A program made the translations under genes and the position numbers. Below the pieces are notes generated by a model. That model saw only the letters and a program-made list of their open reading frames with translations, searched no databases and was not told where the DNA came from. DNA of 64,000 nucleotides from Parus major (Eukaryota > Chordata > Aves > Passeriformes > Paridae): NCBI RefSeq assembly GCF_001522545.3, contig NC_031777.1, positions 1,745,605 through 1,809,604 on the forward strand, given 5' to 3'. Positions 45,561-56,934 of the stretch are shown here, in pieces (positions within the stretch are counted from its first letter, which is position 1; each line of letters starts with the position of its first letter).

Positions 45561-46308
45561 TCAACAGCCCACAGCGGACTCCGGGCCCAGCAACCCAGAC
45601 TGAATTACAGTTGCACCTCACATGGAGCCTGGGGAATCTCTCCTCTTCCCCTCCAGCTCCCCAGGAAGCCATAGGGAGGCAGAGAGCAGAAAGGCTTCGC
45701 TGCACATCCTGAAATATGGCAACAGGTTTGAATTTCTCACTTCAGTACCTGCAGCTTATCTCGCCCTGCAGCTCTCGATGAGAAGCAAATCAGCTGTAAA
45801 TTCTAGATCCAGCTCATTTTGTGAACAAGGACCTGGGGTTGAGGGTAGTCCTCAAAAGTCTGCTCCCAGACTCAAGATTGGGATTAGTGGTGCTGAATAA
45901 TCCCCTTTCTCCACTTCACACAGCACTGGCAAAGCACAAGGCAGTAGCCAGCAGAGGCTCTAGAGCTGAATTAAAGCCCTTACTCTTTAGTGCCCAATTG
46001 CTGGTCCTGGATCCCAGGACTGGCTGCAGAGGGGCCATCAGCACAGGAGGCTGAGGTTCAGCTGCAGCCCCTGGTCCTGCACAGACCTCTGCAGCCAACA
46101 GGCATTGTGCATTTGCACTTAACTCCAAACCCACAACGTTAGTGCAAGGCTCTCTGTTAATCTCAGAGCAGAAAGGGAACAGAATGTCTGGCCAGCACTG
46201 CTAGGGCACTGGAGATAAAGAGACAAAGCTGTGTCAGACCTTGGTGCTGCCATGAAACACTGGACACATCTCTGCTCCGCCCAGGTGAGCTCTAGGCCTG
46301 TTTTTTTT
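45560..46308. other. Non-coding unique sequence
   Basis: Nothing recognisable apart from ordinary unique sequence; no supported exon. Confidence 0.5.
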
Positions 46309-46400
46309 CTCTTTATCCTTTGAGGAGCCCTGTCCCACTTGACTTTCACTATCCCTCCTGCTCTTCAAAATGTGCATTCCAAGTTTTGCTGTAAAAGGTC
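46309..46400 (-). repeat. Unclassified dispersed repeat, copy A
   Basis: This 92-bp segment is 87/92 identical, without gaps, to 49004-49095 in the same orientation. Four of the five differences are transitions. Similarity stops abruptly at both ends. I give minus as the likely sense because sequence next to copy B looks like the end of an LTR on that strand; this is tentative. I do not recognise the family. Confidence 0.8.
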
Positions 46401-46409
46401 CTCCAGCTC

Positions 46410-48600
46410 CTCTCTGAGCTCCTAAAGGGGATCAAAGTGCAGACTTAGATGTCCAGGGCTAACCCCCTGTATCCTCAGCACAGGAGACCACTAGGAAACA
46501 TATCACAGCACTAAGAGCAGGGATTCCCTTCTTCCAGGGCATCCCAAAGCTTCAGCTGAAGAAGCTGAATGATGAAGAGAGCTTGAGCTCTTGAACAAGA
46601 GATCATGAACTGACGAAGAGAGCCCTGGGCTACCCGTGATCTTGTTCTACTCACACAGGAGCACTAAGGCCTGGAGTTTTCCATTTGTCTGGGGCACAGC
46701 ACTGCCCAAGGATGACAGAGAGCAAGTCATCCAGCCTTGGCAGCTCTGTGTGTCCCAGGCACAAGTTTTGGCATGGACTCCAAAGCCTGGGATGCCAAAA
46801 ACCTTCCTAGACAGCAGCGATGCTTCTCTGTACTTCTGTCAAGGCCTTGCCCCTCATGCCCTACATCCCTGGGGACCTTGGCAAGTACAAAAGCAGCTCC
46901 TCTTTTGCACTCTCAGGGGTGGCTGCCTCACACAACAACTTTCCCCACAGGTCTGGAGCTCTGGAGAGCAGCCTACATCTGGCGCGGCGCCGCGATCGGA
47001 GTCATCGCCGCTCCCAGAAGACAGCCTGAGCCAAGCTTATGTTACCAGCACCAGGAGCATGTTCCCCACTTCCTAAACATTGCATCAGAGCACACGGTGT
47101 CAGGGGCGTTTGGGAATGCATATGTGTGTCAGAGGACACGCAGGCATCCCGTCTGGAAGCTCCAAGGAAAGGCCATCTGCCTTTCATCGCCAACTGGTGA
47201 CGCTCCGAGATTCTCCCTCCTTGTCGCCCTGGCTACTGCAAGCTGTGCCCGGCTCCACAGCGTGCTTCAGAGCCACCTCCTGGCCGAACGGATAACAGTC
47301 CTGGAGAACGGCAAGGATGGAAAATAAATTTTTAACATTCCCTGATGGGTCCCAAGGCCACCCTCCAAATCCCAGCCGCCGTGCCCTCCGCGTCAGGTTT
47401 CGTCGCTCCAAAGAGAGGCACTGACCTGCTCCTGTTCCTAACCACGGCCCCAAATCCAGGACAGGGCTGGGATTGTACTCTTGGAGATGCTGTAACCTGC
47501 CTCCTTTGCCACCCTGGCTCCAGTGCTGCCATGCCTGGTGTTCCTGTGCTCCCCAAAGCTTCCACACAGGTGTCCCCCAGTCACCTACAGGCTGAAGGTG
47601 GCAGGCACAGGTGAAGCAAAATACTGAGACAGAAGCAGAACACCTGCACTCAGGCACAGAAATGTTGGCATTCTCCTCACCCCATCACTTCCCCTCTTTG
47701 TATCCCACTTGGCTCGTGGGCAGCAGAAACTCACCCTGCTCTCCATAGCTTAAAATATTATTTTGTTTCAGCCACTTCTGCACCAGGGCTCTTCCTTCTC
47801 TGCTGAAGGTCTGTGCCATTCCTTTACCAAGCTCAAGTCACACTGGGACAGGCAGGAGCAGCTAGAAGGACAGACAGGGCCACACACCTGGTCCTTGGCC
47901 CAGCAGTACACAAAAGGAGATTTCTCTCCCAGTCCACAGCAAGGCCAGACCCTGCTGTTTGATATGGTTTGTTTTCCACACAGGCTGCACAAAATATCCA
48001 GGCAGCTGAGCTGCCTTGGGGAGAGCAAGATGCAGTTCATGTGGCCAAGTGTCCTTCCCCAGTGCTGCCAGAGTCAGGTAAAAGTGTTCCCCCCCAGGAC
48101 CCTTCTCTCTGTCGACAGAAAATGCCCTTCACAGCTTTGCACAACCAAGGGTGCATTACCCAGCTCTGTAGACAATTAAAGCACAGATTCAAGCTCTAAG
48201 CCAAGGTTGCACGCTCAAAAACAGCTGATAAAATGTCAGATCAAACCTTATAGAAAGCTTTTCCCACTGTGAAGGTGCTAACATCAGGCTTACAGCAATT
48301 TTTAGTGATCTCTAACCTGGGCTTCTTTCCTCTCAACCTCCTTTCTTGCTGCCATTTCCAGCTCATCCAGCACAATACAGAATATCCCAAACCTGAGACC
48401 AAACTGAGGTGGCAACCACAGACTCCAGAGGTGTGGTGAGAGGAGAGCAGCACAGCTACAACCCCACAGCAGAGAAACCCACCAGGTACCCTTCAAACAG
48501 GTTAAAAAAAAAACCCCAGCAGGCGAGCGGCGCAGGCAGGAATGACACCGCAGTCCTTAGGATGTAAAATCCTTTCCCATGTTGCAGCATGTTGACCTGA
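46410..48600. other. Non-coding unique sequence
   Basis: No gene is supported. A very CpG-rich string of about 35 bases lies at 46979-47015. A plus-strand frame of 196 codons (46737-47327) and a minus-strand frame of 157 codons (47184-47657) show no recognisable domains; the first is helped by this CpG-rich part. I regard both as chance. Confidence 0.45.
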
Positions 48601-48619
48601 CAACATGCCATCAGAATTT

Positions 48620-48860
48620 TAAACGGCGCATCCGAGCGCTCTCCTCCCCGCCAGCCAGCGTTGGAACCCGAAGCGGAGCCGGCGGCGGCGAGGAGCAGAC
48701 AGGAGAGGTAATTACCCGCGGCCTCCTCCAAGAGCTGACAGAAAGCAGGCCCCGTGCTGGAGATCTTGGCCTCATTACGGGGCTCTCCTGGAGGCTGCAG
48801 CTGCTCCTCGCCGCGGTCAGACGTGAGTCACGGCGTTTGGGAGGAGAGAGGGATGTTCCC
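48620..48860. promoter_or_regulatory. CpG-rich block, candidate enhancer or promoter
   Basis: About 240 bases with clustered CpG ('gcatccgagcgctctc', 'gaagcggagccggcggcggcg', 'attacccgcgg', 'ctcctcgccgcggtcagacg') in an otherwise CpG-poor setting. It contains GTAATTACC, a palindromic homeodomain-type site, and TGAGTCA, an AP-1 core. It might be a small CpG island promoter of a non-coding RNA or an orphan regulatory island; no coding exon is evident. Confidence 0.4.
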
Positions 48861-49003
48861 ACAGGCTCCTCGCTGGCCACGGGGTCCATCAGGCATCGCA
48901 CAACCACGGCCGTGCCAGACATGGAGCTTCATCACTGTGGAGTTTCTAATTCAGGAAGGGGCTTTTTCCTAAGTCAACACGTGCAGAAGTTGTCGCCTTT
49001 TAT

Positions 49004-49095
49004 CTCTTTGTCCTTTGAGGAGCCCTGTCCCACTTGATTTTCACCATCTCTCCTGCTCTTCAAAATGTGAATTCCAAGTTTTGCTGTAAAAGGTC
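49004..49095 (-). repeat. Unclassified dispersed repeat, copy B
   Basis: Second copy of the 92-bp repeat at 46309-46400, same orientation, about 2.7 kb apart. To its right, 49096-49340, the minus strand reads like an LTR R-U5 region (a 'gtaaagatccccttttatt' word at the place of a polyadenylation region), and the plus strand has an AT-rich string 'aaattagcataattgataa'. Hence copy B may belong to a longer LTR-type element of which copy A keeps only a part. Confidence 0.7.
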
Positions 49096-49099
49096 CCTC

Positions 49100-51090
49100 C
49101 CTTTCACCGTTTCCTGGAAATGAAACTGGAGATAATTTTAGTAAGGAGGTAAAATAAAAGGGGATCTTTACTTGAAAGCCTTCAGAGGAAGTTATGGAAA
49201 GATATCCACGGAAGCCCACCCCCTCCTGGGGTGAATACAGGTTTTAAGAAATTAGCATAATTGATAAAAAGCACCAATTAGGAGGACAAGTGGTGATGCA
49301 ATTCCCCACCAGGTCAAGCCCCTTCTCTGGACCCACCCCTCGGCACTGGCTGCACTTTGCCCATGAAAATGTATCTCAAAGAGTTGTTCTCAACCTTGGT
49401 TCTCCAAGACAGCACAGGAGCCTTGCACTCCTGGGGCTTGGAGCTCTGGAAATTGTCTTTCTGCCTATGGAAAGACCATGGAAAAGCACTGGGAAAACAA
49501 GTCACAATAGGCTACAGAGCTACAAATATATGTGCAAAGAATACAGAGAACATATAAAGGAAAAAAGGCAAAACCTAAGCGATATCAAAGTGATAGAACA
49601 AACTCTCACTCCTTCCCTCTTTGTCATTGAGGGCAGCAAGACAAAAACTGTGGCATTCCACAGTTTCTGCCACAGTGGAAAAGACATTTTGCTCCAAGAG
49701 AGCTGCCACTCCAGGAAATCCAGTGTCTCCTGGCAGCTTCTCCATGCTTCTCAAGCTTTGCCTACACAGAGCAGGGTCTCCCTGTGGACCACAGGTCCCC
49801 ATCCCATGGCCCAGGACAGCCTTCCTGACAAGGAAAGTGTTTTGTAACAGCACAGACACAGCAAAGGATGAGATTGTTTGGCTGGGGTCTCCTCCATGTG
49901 CTTCCCTAGTGGCCTTTCCTGGCAGTGACCCTTGCTGCCCTGATGATCTCAGGGGACCAGGGAGCAATTCCAGCTCTCTTCTCCCAAGCTGCTGCTGCCC
50001 ATCTTCCCAGCCACGAGTGCACAGGGAGGTTGGGGAACCCCATGATGGATTGCTGTCCAAAGGAGGCAGAGCCACCAAGCCTGTTTGATGGAGAAACTCT
50101 GGCTGGACATGACCTTCAGACAGCAAAAGGTGATCTCTTCCAGCCTCCTCAGCCTCTTCCTAGCACAGACCTGGCCCAGGGAAGCAAATGTCTAAAACAG
50201 CAAAGGAAGGGGAGAAAACTCATCAATAACCAAGCACTGCATGGGTGTGAGAAAAACCCTGTGCCCACCTACTCCAGGAGAGGGGACATGAAGCATGTGG
50301 AGCCCCTTGAACACCAAAACAGAGGTACAGCAGTGATGGAGAAGCTGCAATTCCTGATTTCCCTCAGGAAATCCTGATTTCCCCAGGCTGAGCCACAACG
50401 GAGTGGCCAGTGGGAGACAGGGCACACCTCTCCCAGAGAAGTGATGCTGCATGGCTGTGACAGGTCTAGCACTTCCCATGAAGCCAGGAATTACTGTCTT
50501 TCCCTCTAGAAGGTCCCCTATCAACCAGCAGCTCCCTTTGGGAAAAAAAGAGACCTCACAAAACCAAAACCTGCAGCACCAGCTGCTGTCTCCCTAGCAC
50601 AGCAAGCAAACCTGGTCTCACAGTGCTGGCACTGCCTGTCCTTGCATCCTGAGAGACCAGGGCAGAGGAAAGACATGTCAGGCTGTTCCCTCCCCACTCC
50701 CAAGGAAAAGGACAGCAGGAAAATGTGTGTGAATCAAAAGGGTAATGTTGGCACATTATAGGCAGCAAGTTTAATGACATCTCATCATAATGCAACAGAA
50801 TTTTGGAAGGGATATAAACCCTTGGGCTTCCAATGACCTTTGAAAGACAGAGAAGAATGGGAATAAGTCCCCCCTGCAGCTGCCTGCTCTTCAGTTTCCT
50901 CCACCTTCCACTAAACCACGCAGGGCTGGAGCCATCACAAACACCAGACTGAATCAAATGGACCTTGGTGCAACTCCCGCCATCCCTTCACACCTAAACA
51001 ATAAATGCAGCAAATAATTTCCTTCCTGACAGGCCTTTACTCTGTTCAGAGCTGTTTTCTGCCACCTCTCCTCTTCCCAATTCTTTACCT
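49100..51090. other. Non-coding sequence, possibly partly LTR-derived
   Basis: No gene is supported. A plus-strand frame of 185 codons (49290-49847) overlaps a minus-strand frame of 183 codons (49575-50126); neither has recognisable content. A compact direct-plus-inverted repeat lies at 50353-50384 (TCCTGATTTCCC twice, GATTTCC/GGAAATC as a 7-bp hairpin). Confidence 0.45.
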
Positions 51091-51099
51091 CAGATTTTT

Positions 51100-51720
51100 T
51101 TTTTTTCAATCCAAGCCGAATTCTTTTGGCAGCTTGGGGCTCGAGCTCCAGGTACGGCGCCGTGCACCGTGAGAGATTTCCCAGCGAGCTCAAGGGAATG
51201 GGATCAGGCTCCAAATGCCTCCAAGACAGCCTCATATTTCTCTCCACCACATGTCCCACGAGGATCTGTTAAGACAGGCAGCTCCTGTGCCATCCTGGCC
51301 GAGGCTGTGCTTGAGGAGCCTTAAAAAGGAACATAAATTCCTGCCTCCTCCTAAAGGGATCGGTGGGAAATTTCACACAGGGTTAGTTTTAATGCTTTAA
51401 ATATTCTGTGAGGTTTGTGTTCAATTTCTCATCATAAAGTTTTAATGGGAACTCCTTGAAATTGCCAGCTCTTCTGATGCATCTTCAGACAGAAACTGTC
51501 TGTCTCTGCAAAACTTGGTGAGGTGCATCCTGGTTATATTTATCTGTCTACAGTTTTTAGTTTAAAAAAGAAAGCACATCAGATATGCAAGGTTTAGCAA
51601 CGTTTTTAACGAGGATGTGTCAACATTCGTCCCACACTTGCAAGCCTGATAGCCTAAATCCTTGGTGGAGGATTATATATATTTGATAAAGGTGATTTTA
51701 TAGTTGTCTTCAATAATGGG
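51100..51720. promoter_or_regulatory. Candidate cluster of conserved non-coding elements
   Basis: A CpG-containing left part ('aggtacggcgccgtgcaccg') is followed by about 500 bases of AT-rich, repeat-free sequence with GTTTTAATGC, CTTTAAATATTC, CATAAAGTTTTAATGGG, GGTTATATTTATC and TTGATAAAGG words. Texture resembles a long enhancer block; the short frames are not convincing. Confidence 0.4.
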
Positions 51721-52406
51721 AGACAGGGAGCTGAGGACATCTGAGCTGCCACAAGTTAAAATTCACTCCCCCACAGGTCACTCAGCTCCCTCTCTCTGCC
51801 ATAAAACTCTTGGAAACACCAGGGAACAAAAAACTTTGTGGAAAAAGCTCACTGCTGTGCTACTTAACAAGCTCCCAAAAGTAAATCCATCTCTTCTCCC
51901 CTGAGACCAAGGCGTTGCCAGCATGAGCAGAGCTGTGAGAGGAGGATTTCTAAGAGGCAATGGGCAGCTTTTCTTAGCACATTCTTACTGTTCAGGGCTG
52001 GATCTGCACACAAAATTTAGTCCTAAATAGTCAGGGTCTTCAGATAAAAGCAGAGGAAAGGGATTGTAAGGATTGGAAAAGAAAAAAATGAAGGAAGTGG
52101 AAAATGGAGACAGAGGGAATAACTAGAAACTTAATTTGATCAGGGAGGAAAGGTAAAAATGGGTTTTTTTTCCAACCAATCAGCTCATCAAGAGTGTCAA
52201 GCGTGCAGATCATGCAAAAGAAAAGTTATTTACAGGATAGGATGAATTCTGTAAAATAGAAACAGGAGTGATGATTCCTGCTCTGAGAGGAGATTTCCAA
52301 ACCCTTGCACATTATTCTCTGGACTTGTATCTTGTACCTCTTACCATCTGCTCTACCTGCTCAGCCTGCACAGGATCCCTCTTCCAGCAGCCTCAGCACC
52401 CAGAAA
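51720..52406. other. Non-coding unique sequence
   Basis: No gene or recognised repeat is seen. Confidence 0.5.
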
Positions 52407-52526
52407 AGTCACAGAACCACAGCATGGCCTGGCTTGGAAGGGACCTCAAAGATAATCTGATTATCTAGATGGACAGGGACACTTTTCCCTGCTCTGAGCT
52501 CCATCCAGCATGGCCAGGGATGAGGC
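52407..52526 (-). mobile_element. CR1 LINE 3'-end fragment
   Basis: Plus-strand order 'gtcacagaaccacagcatgg', 'cttggaagggacctcaaaga', 'gacagggacac' and 'ccatccagcatggcc' matches the reverse complement of the CR1 3' untranslated region. Some central sequence has been lost or scrambled. Non-coding remnant. Confidence 0.85.
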
Positions 52527-52529
52527 AGT

Positions 52530-52890
52530 CGTGGTTTCTCTGGACAACAACAGGTCTGCATGGCTCTTCCTCGGGCAGGAGCATCACCAGGGCACAGCTG
52601 GACTGCAGCATCACTCCTCACCTTGCCCCCACCAGCACAGCACCAGCCTCAGCTAAGGAGGGGGGGATTTTCTGGTCTCTACCCACCCACTGACCTTGCT
52701 CAGTCTCCCCAAAAATTAAGCATCCTCAGCTGCCTGGGCAGGAGATTGGGGTGCACTTCATCCTGCATCCCTGGACCACCTCCAGCCCTGGCAGTGGGGG
52801 CTGCATTTCTGCTGCTCCTTCCCCTCTCCTCGGCACAAACCCTTTATGCAAATCCAATCTCTCTCCTGCTGGCTCCTGCTGTGCTGCAGA
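52530..52890. other. Non-coding unique sequence
   Basis: Ordinary unique sequence between a CR1 stub and a G-rich tract; no supported feature. Confidence 0.5.
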
Positions 52891-52943
52891 GGGTTGGGGA
52901 AGGGGAGGAGAGGGGAAGGGGTGGGAAGGGGGGGGGGAAGAGG
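52891..52943 (+). other. G-rich purine tract, potential G-quadruplex
   Basis: Repeated GGGG and GGG runs separated by A or AGA, ending in ten G in a row. Both G-quadruplex and triplex (purine mirror) structures are possible. It lies directly left of an enhancer-like block. Confidence 0.7.
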
Positions 52944-52959
52944 ATGGAGCCTTGCTCGC

Positions 52960-53110
52960 TATCAGCTGCTCAGAAGAGCAGAGCAGAGACAAGATTGATG
53001 ATGCTCTCTGGATATAAGATCTCCTCCTTGTGAAAGGCTGCTTATGAGGCCTGATAGACTTGTCATCTCTTAATAAACATCGCTGATATGTCGGTGAGGA
53101 GAAAGCAGAG
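52960..53110. promoter_or_regulatory. Candidate conserved non-coding element
   Basis: Repeat-free block with ATCAGCTGCTC E-box, 'gacaagattgatgatgc', TCTTAATAAACATCGC and 'gatatgtcgg' words. Composition-based inference only. Confidence 0.3.
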
Positions 53111-53129
53111 GCGAGGGGAGGACACACAG

Positions 53130-54142
53130 AAAGGCTGCTGACAATTTACTCAGAACGCTGCTCCCCTCTTGCCTCGGCCTCCACGTGCAATTCCCATGGT
53201 CTCTTCCCAGGGGGAACATTCCCAGTCCAACCCCACCAGCACCTGCCACCCCAGCAGAGCCCAGGAACAGGCTGGACCCAGCATCTGGGCATTTCCAGTG
53301 AATGAAACAACTCCTTTTTCCCTGGGAACCTTTGGAATACACCTTGTCCTAACCCACAAAGCCGTAAGGATTTTCAAACAAGGTTTTTTCAGCTACTTCC
53401 ACAGCAGTTTGTGGGAGCAGATCCCAGCGGGACAGAGGGTGAGGGAGGCATTTCAACAGCACCTTGCAGAGTTCAAAGCTGTCTCACTGATGTTGTGCTC
53501 CTTCTCCAAGCTGGTCTCCAAACACAAGTGGCTCTGCTCTTGCCCACATGGCTGTAAATCACAGGGACTTGCCCATGCTCAGGAAACACATCCCTTGCTT
53601 TTATTTACCCTCTGTAAAGCAACAAGGAAAATTTTAGTCCTACCCTATTCCAGCCACGGGTAGAAAGTGTGGTGTCATCACCAGGAGCTTGTTTGGATAC
53701 AAAAAACCCACATAAGGCACTCAGGTTTTGTGTGACTGCAGCCACATTTCCCCTGAATATCTGGCTCTGTTTGTATTTAATCAAGCTGTGCATGGTTAAA
53801 AATCCTCCAGAGCATTAGCAGGTGCTTAGTGGTGCTGTGTAAGTGCAGAGCTAAGGAATAACGTGCTGTAAGCACAGCTAACATAAGTGTTCATGGCTCC
53901 CTGTTGGGCTGAGGATGGCTGCAAACCTGCTTATCCACCCCAGAGAGGTTCCTACAGCCAGGCAGGCTCCTGCTGCAATGCCTTTGGTCCCTCCAAGCTT
54001 TCTGCTACTCCCTGTCCTCCCCAAAGCCTGTCCCAGCACACTGGTGCTTCACAATGTGCTTCATCCCATGCTGTTTCTCTGTAAAACAGCAGCATGCAGC
54101 GATTTTTCCTGTCTCACACGAATTCAGTCATCACTTTACCAG
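53130..54142. other. Non-coding unique sequence
   Basis: No gene is supported. The 164-codon plus frame at 53169-53663 has no recognisable content. Confidence 0.5.
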
Positions 54143-54340
54143 CATGGAAGAGTTTGGGTTGGAAGGGATCTGCAAAGGGACACCCAGAGCAACCTCCCTG
54201 CAATGAGCAGGGCCAGGCTCAACCTGCTCAGAGCCCTGTAGCTTGAACTCTTTCAGGGATGGGGCATCCACCTCCTCTCTGGAGAACCTATGCCAGGATT
54301 TTATCAACCTCATTGTAAAAAAAAAAAATACTTCCAAAAC
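54143..54340 (-). mobile_element. CR1 LINE 3'-end fragment
   Basis: Plus-strand order 'tttgggttggaagggatc', 'cagagcaacctccctgcaa', 'tttcagggatggggcatcca', 'cctcctctctggagaacct' and a 'cattgtaaaa' stretch matches the reverse complement of about 200 bases of CR1 3' sequence. An A run (12 A) has expanded at the site of the usual 'agtaaagaa' word. Confidence 0.9.
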
Positions 54341-54349
54341 AACTTCATT

Positions 54350-54718
54350 AACAAGTTCTGAGACAAACTCACTGAGCTATGAGGGCTTGCTACATCTACA
54401 GCATCAATACTTTTATTGTTAGCAAAGTAAGTCCTTTCAGGGCTTGGATTAATTTTTGTTCAGAACTCAATATATTTTTCACCGTGGCACCTGCAGAAAC
54501 CCAAAACTGGTTGCATCTCTTTCCAAAAAACTTAATATAGGAGCAGATTTTTGAGGGTTGGGTTCATCATCTGTAAACACCTGTGCTAAGTGAGCACAGG
54601 AGTGAGTACCTGGCAGAGGAAACAAATATATTTCACCCTGTTTTGCACATGACCTTTCCACCACACCTCCCAGGAGAGAGATGCCAGGCCTCCCTCCTCC
54701 CCAGAATTAGTGACCCAC
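54350..54718. other. Non-coding unique sequence
   Basis: Nothing recognisable. Confidence 0.5.
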
Positions 54719-54774
54719 TAATAAGTCAATAAATAATAATAAATAATAATAAGTAATAATAATAAATAATAAAG
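54719..54774. repeat. (AAT)n trinucleotide microsatellite
   Basis: Imperfect tandem AAT/AATA units over about 56 bases with a few G and C interruptions. Confidence 0.9.
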
Positions 54775-54779
54775 GAATT

Positions 54780-55840
54780 AGTTTCTCAAGGCTGGAGCCC
54801 ACAGCTCAGAGCAGACCAGGACTACCTCAATTTGATTAAGAAGGAAAACAACCTCCACTCCAAAAAGGTGAAAGTGCAGCTCTGGCATTTCCTGCCCTCA
54901 TCAGCCCAGAACAAACCAGCGTCCCCAGCATCACCTTCTCACTCCAAAGGGCACTTCAGCACTTGAAACCCTCCTCCTCTGCCACCCAAAGAAAATCAGA
55001 GGGGTTTTTTGCAACATCCAGCTCCCAGATTGGCAGTCAGGAGTTGGAGTGGGGTCACTCTCACAACCTGGAGCGTCCCTGCCTGCCTGCAGGAACATCA
55101 GCTCTTGCTCAGTTCTTGCTCAGCCAACACACCATACCCACCTCTGAGTACACATTGTAACTCTCCAGCTCATCTTTTTAATAAAAAAACATGATTTTGC
55201 AGCTCCTCCATGCACACAAATATCTCTTACTCACCTGGCACCTCAGGCCAGATCCATGAAAATAGCACAGCACTTTCAAACAGATAAAATTTCCTAATAC
55301 AATATTCGTAAATCCTCCTTATTTTGGTCTCTTCAATTATTTCTGGAGCTTTTATTTTTTTTTACCCAGCCTCAGCTGCTGGTGGTAGGTGAACACATGA
55401 GAATCATCATAATTGTGCTAAAGGATAATTATAATTTTCTAACCTCTGTGGCTGCAAAGTCCTGGAAACCAGCAACAAATGGAAAATCTCCAGCTGAATT
55501 TTCCTTAAATTTCACTCCCCCACATAGCCCCCAATGGTTCCTCTCCTCAACTTAGGAGTCAGAGCTCAGCTGGAGTTTCAGATTCATTTACAGATTCTTG
55601 CTTCATTGGGATTTTTCATTACACTGGAAAAGCGATTTTTAATTCTAAATCCCTGCAAAATCACGTGCACTTTGTAGCCTTTTCCTGCTATTTCTTCTCA
55701 AAAAAAAACCCAAAAAACCACCAAAAACAGAGGGAAAGAGGCTTTCACAAACACAAAAGGAAAAAAAGCCTATTTGCTGAGGCTATAGACAATAAAGAAC
55801 CAATTAACCACCTCATCCAAGAAACGGAATTGCTGGCCAT
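54780..55840. other. Non-coding unique sequence
   Basis: No gene is supported. A-rich low-complexity strings occur at 55698-55735. A word TTGCTCAG occurs twice within 55097-55123. Otherwise nothing. Confidence 0.5.
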
Positions 55841-55844
55841 TAAA

Positions 55845-56080
55845 AAAAGATAGCACCAATCTAAACTCTGCCACAGTGATTAGAAACTTAAGGTACAGTA
55901 TATACATTTTCTGCTCAGCACTTAACCTAATGGTTATAATGAGGATATCTAAGTGACTGAGGATATTATTTGGTCAGAGGGTCACCACAGAGCCAGACAG
56001 ATAAAGCATAACTAGAAAATATGAGGGTATTTTCACATCACGTTGTACAAGTTGCCTTCCAATACAAATAGAGGCAGGGA
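55845..56080. promoter_or_regulatory. Candidate conserved non-coding element
   Basis: AT-rich, repeat-free block with CAGTGATTAGAAAC, CTTAACCTAATGG, 'gaggatatctaagtg', CAGATAAAGCATAAC and TTCACATCACG words. Regulatory role inferred. Confidence 0.3.
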
Positions 56081-56408
56081 TGAAAAAAAACCCCAAAGTG
56101 CTGCACTGTTTAGAAATTCTTCACATTAATATACATTTAAATAAGCAATGAAAATACAGGGATAAAAAAACAGGATTTGTGAGTGATGAAGAGATGGAGT
56201 GGGAGTATAAAACTTGGTATTTGGGAAGATTAAAAAAAAAAAAAGAAGAAAAAATATATCTGAATGTAAGCTAGAAAAAGAACCCACAGAGGGGAGGAGG
56301 AATTATTCACACTCAGGAACTGTTTGCAATCTTCCATCTCTGCACCCCCACAAGTTTGTGCCTGGAGAAAACACAGAACTTTCCTTTCAGGGGCTTTGCT
56401 GTGGATTC

Positions 56409-56934
56409 NNNNNNNNNNNNNNNNNNNNNNNNNNNNNNNNNNNNNNNNNNNNNNNNNNNNNNNNNNNNNNNNNNNNNNNNNNNNNNNNNNNNNNNNNNNN
56501 NNNNNNNNNNNNNNNNNNNNNNNNNNNNNNNNNNNNNNNNNNNNNNNNNNNNNNNNNNNNNNNNNNNNNNNNNNNNNNNNNNNNNNNNNNNNNNNNNNNN
56601 NNNNNNNNNNNNNNNNNNNNNNNNNNNNNNNNNNNNNNNNNNNNNNNNNNNNNNNNNNNNNNNNNNNNNNNNNNNNNNNNNNNNNNNNNNNNNNNNNNNN
56701 NNNNNNNNNNNNNNNNNNNNNNNNNNNNNNNNNNNNNNNNNNNNNNNNNNNNNNNNNNNNNNNNNNNNNNNNNNNNNNNNNNNNNNNNNNNNNNNNNNNN
56801 NNNNNNNNNNNNNNNNNNNNNNNNNNNNNNNNNNNNNNNNNNNNNNNNNNNNNNNNNNNNNNNNNNNNNNNNNNNNNNNNNNNNNNNNNNNNNNNNNNNN
56901 NNNNNNNNNNNNNNNNNNNNNNNNNNNNNNNNNN
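56409..56934. other. Assembly gap (526 N)
   Basis: A run of N. The immediate flanks are ordinary sequence, not a simple repeat, so the reason for the gap is not visible. Frames crossing it are artefacts. Confidence 0.98.

Noticed and set aside
49290..50126. Plus frame of 185 codons and overlapping minus frame of 183 codons
   Set aside because: Two long overlapping frames on opposite strands without recognisable content indicate chance.
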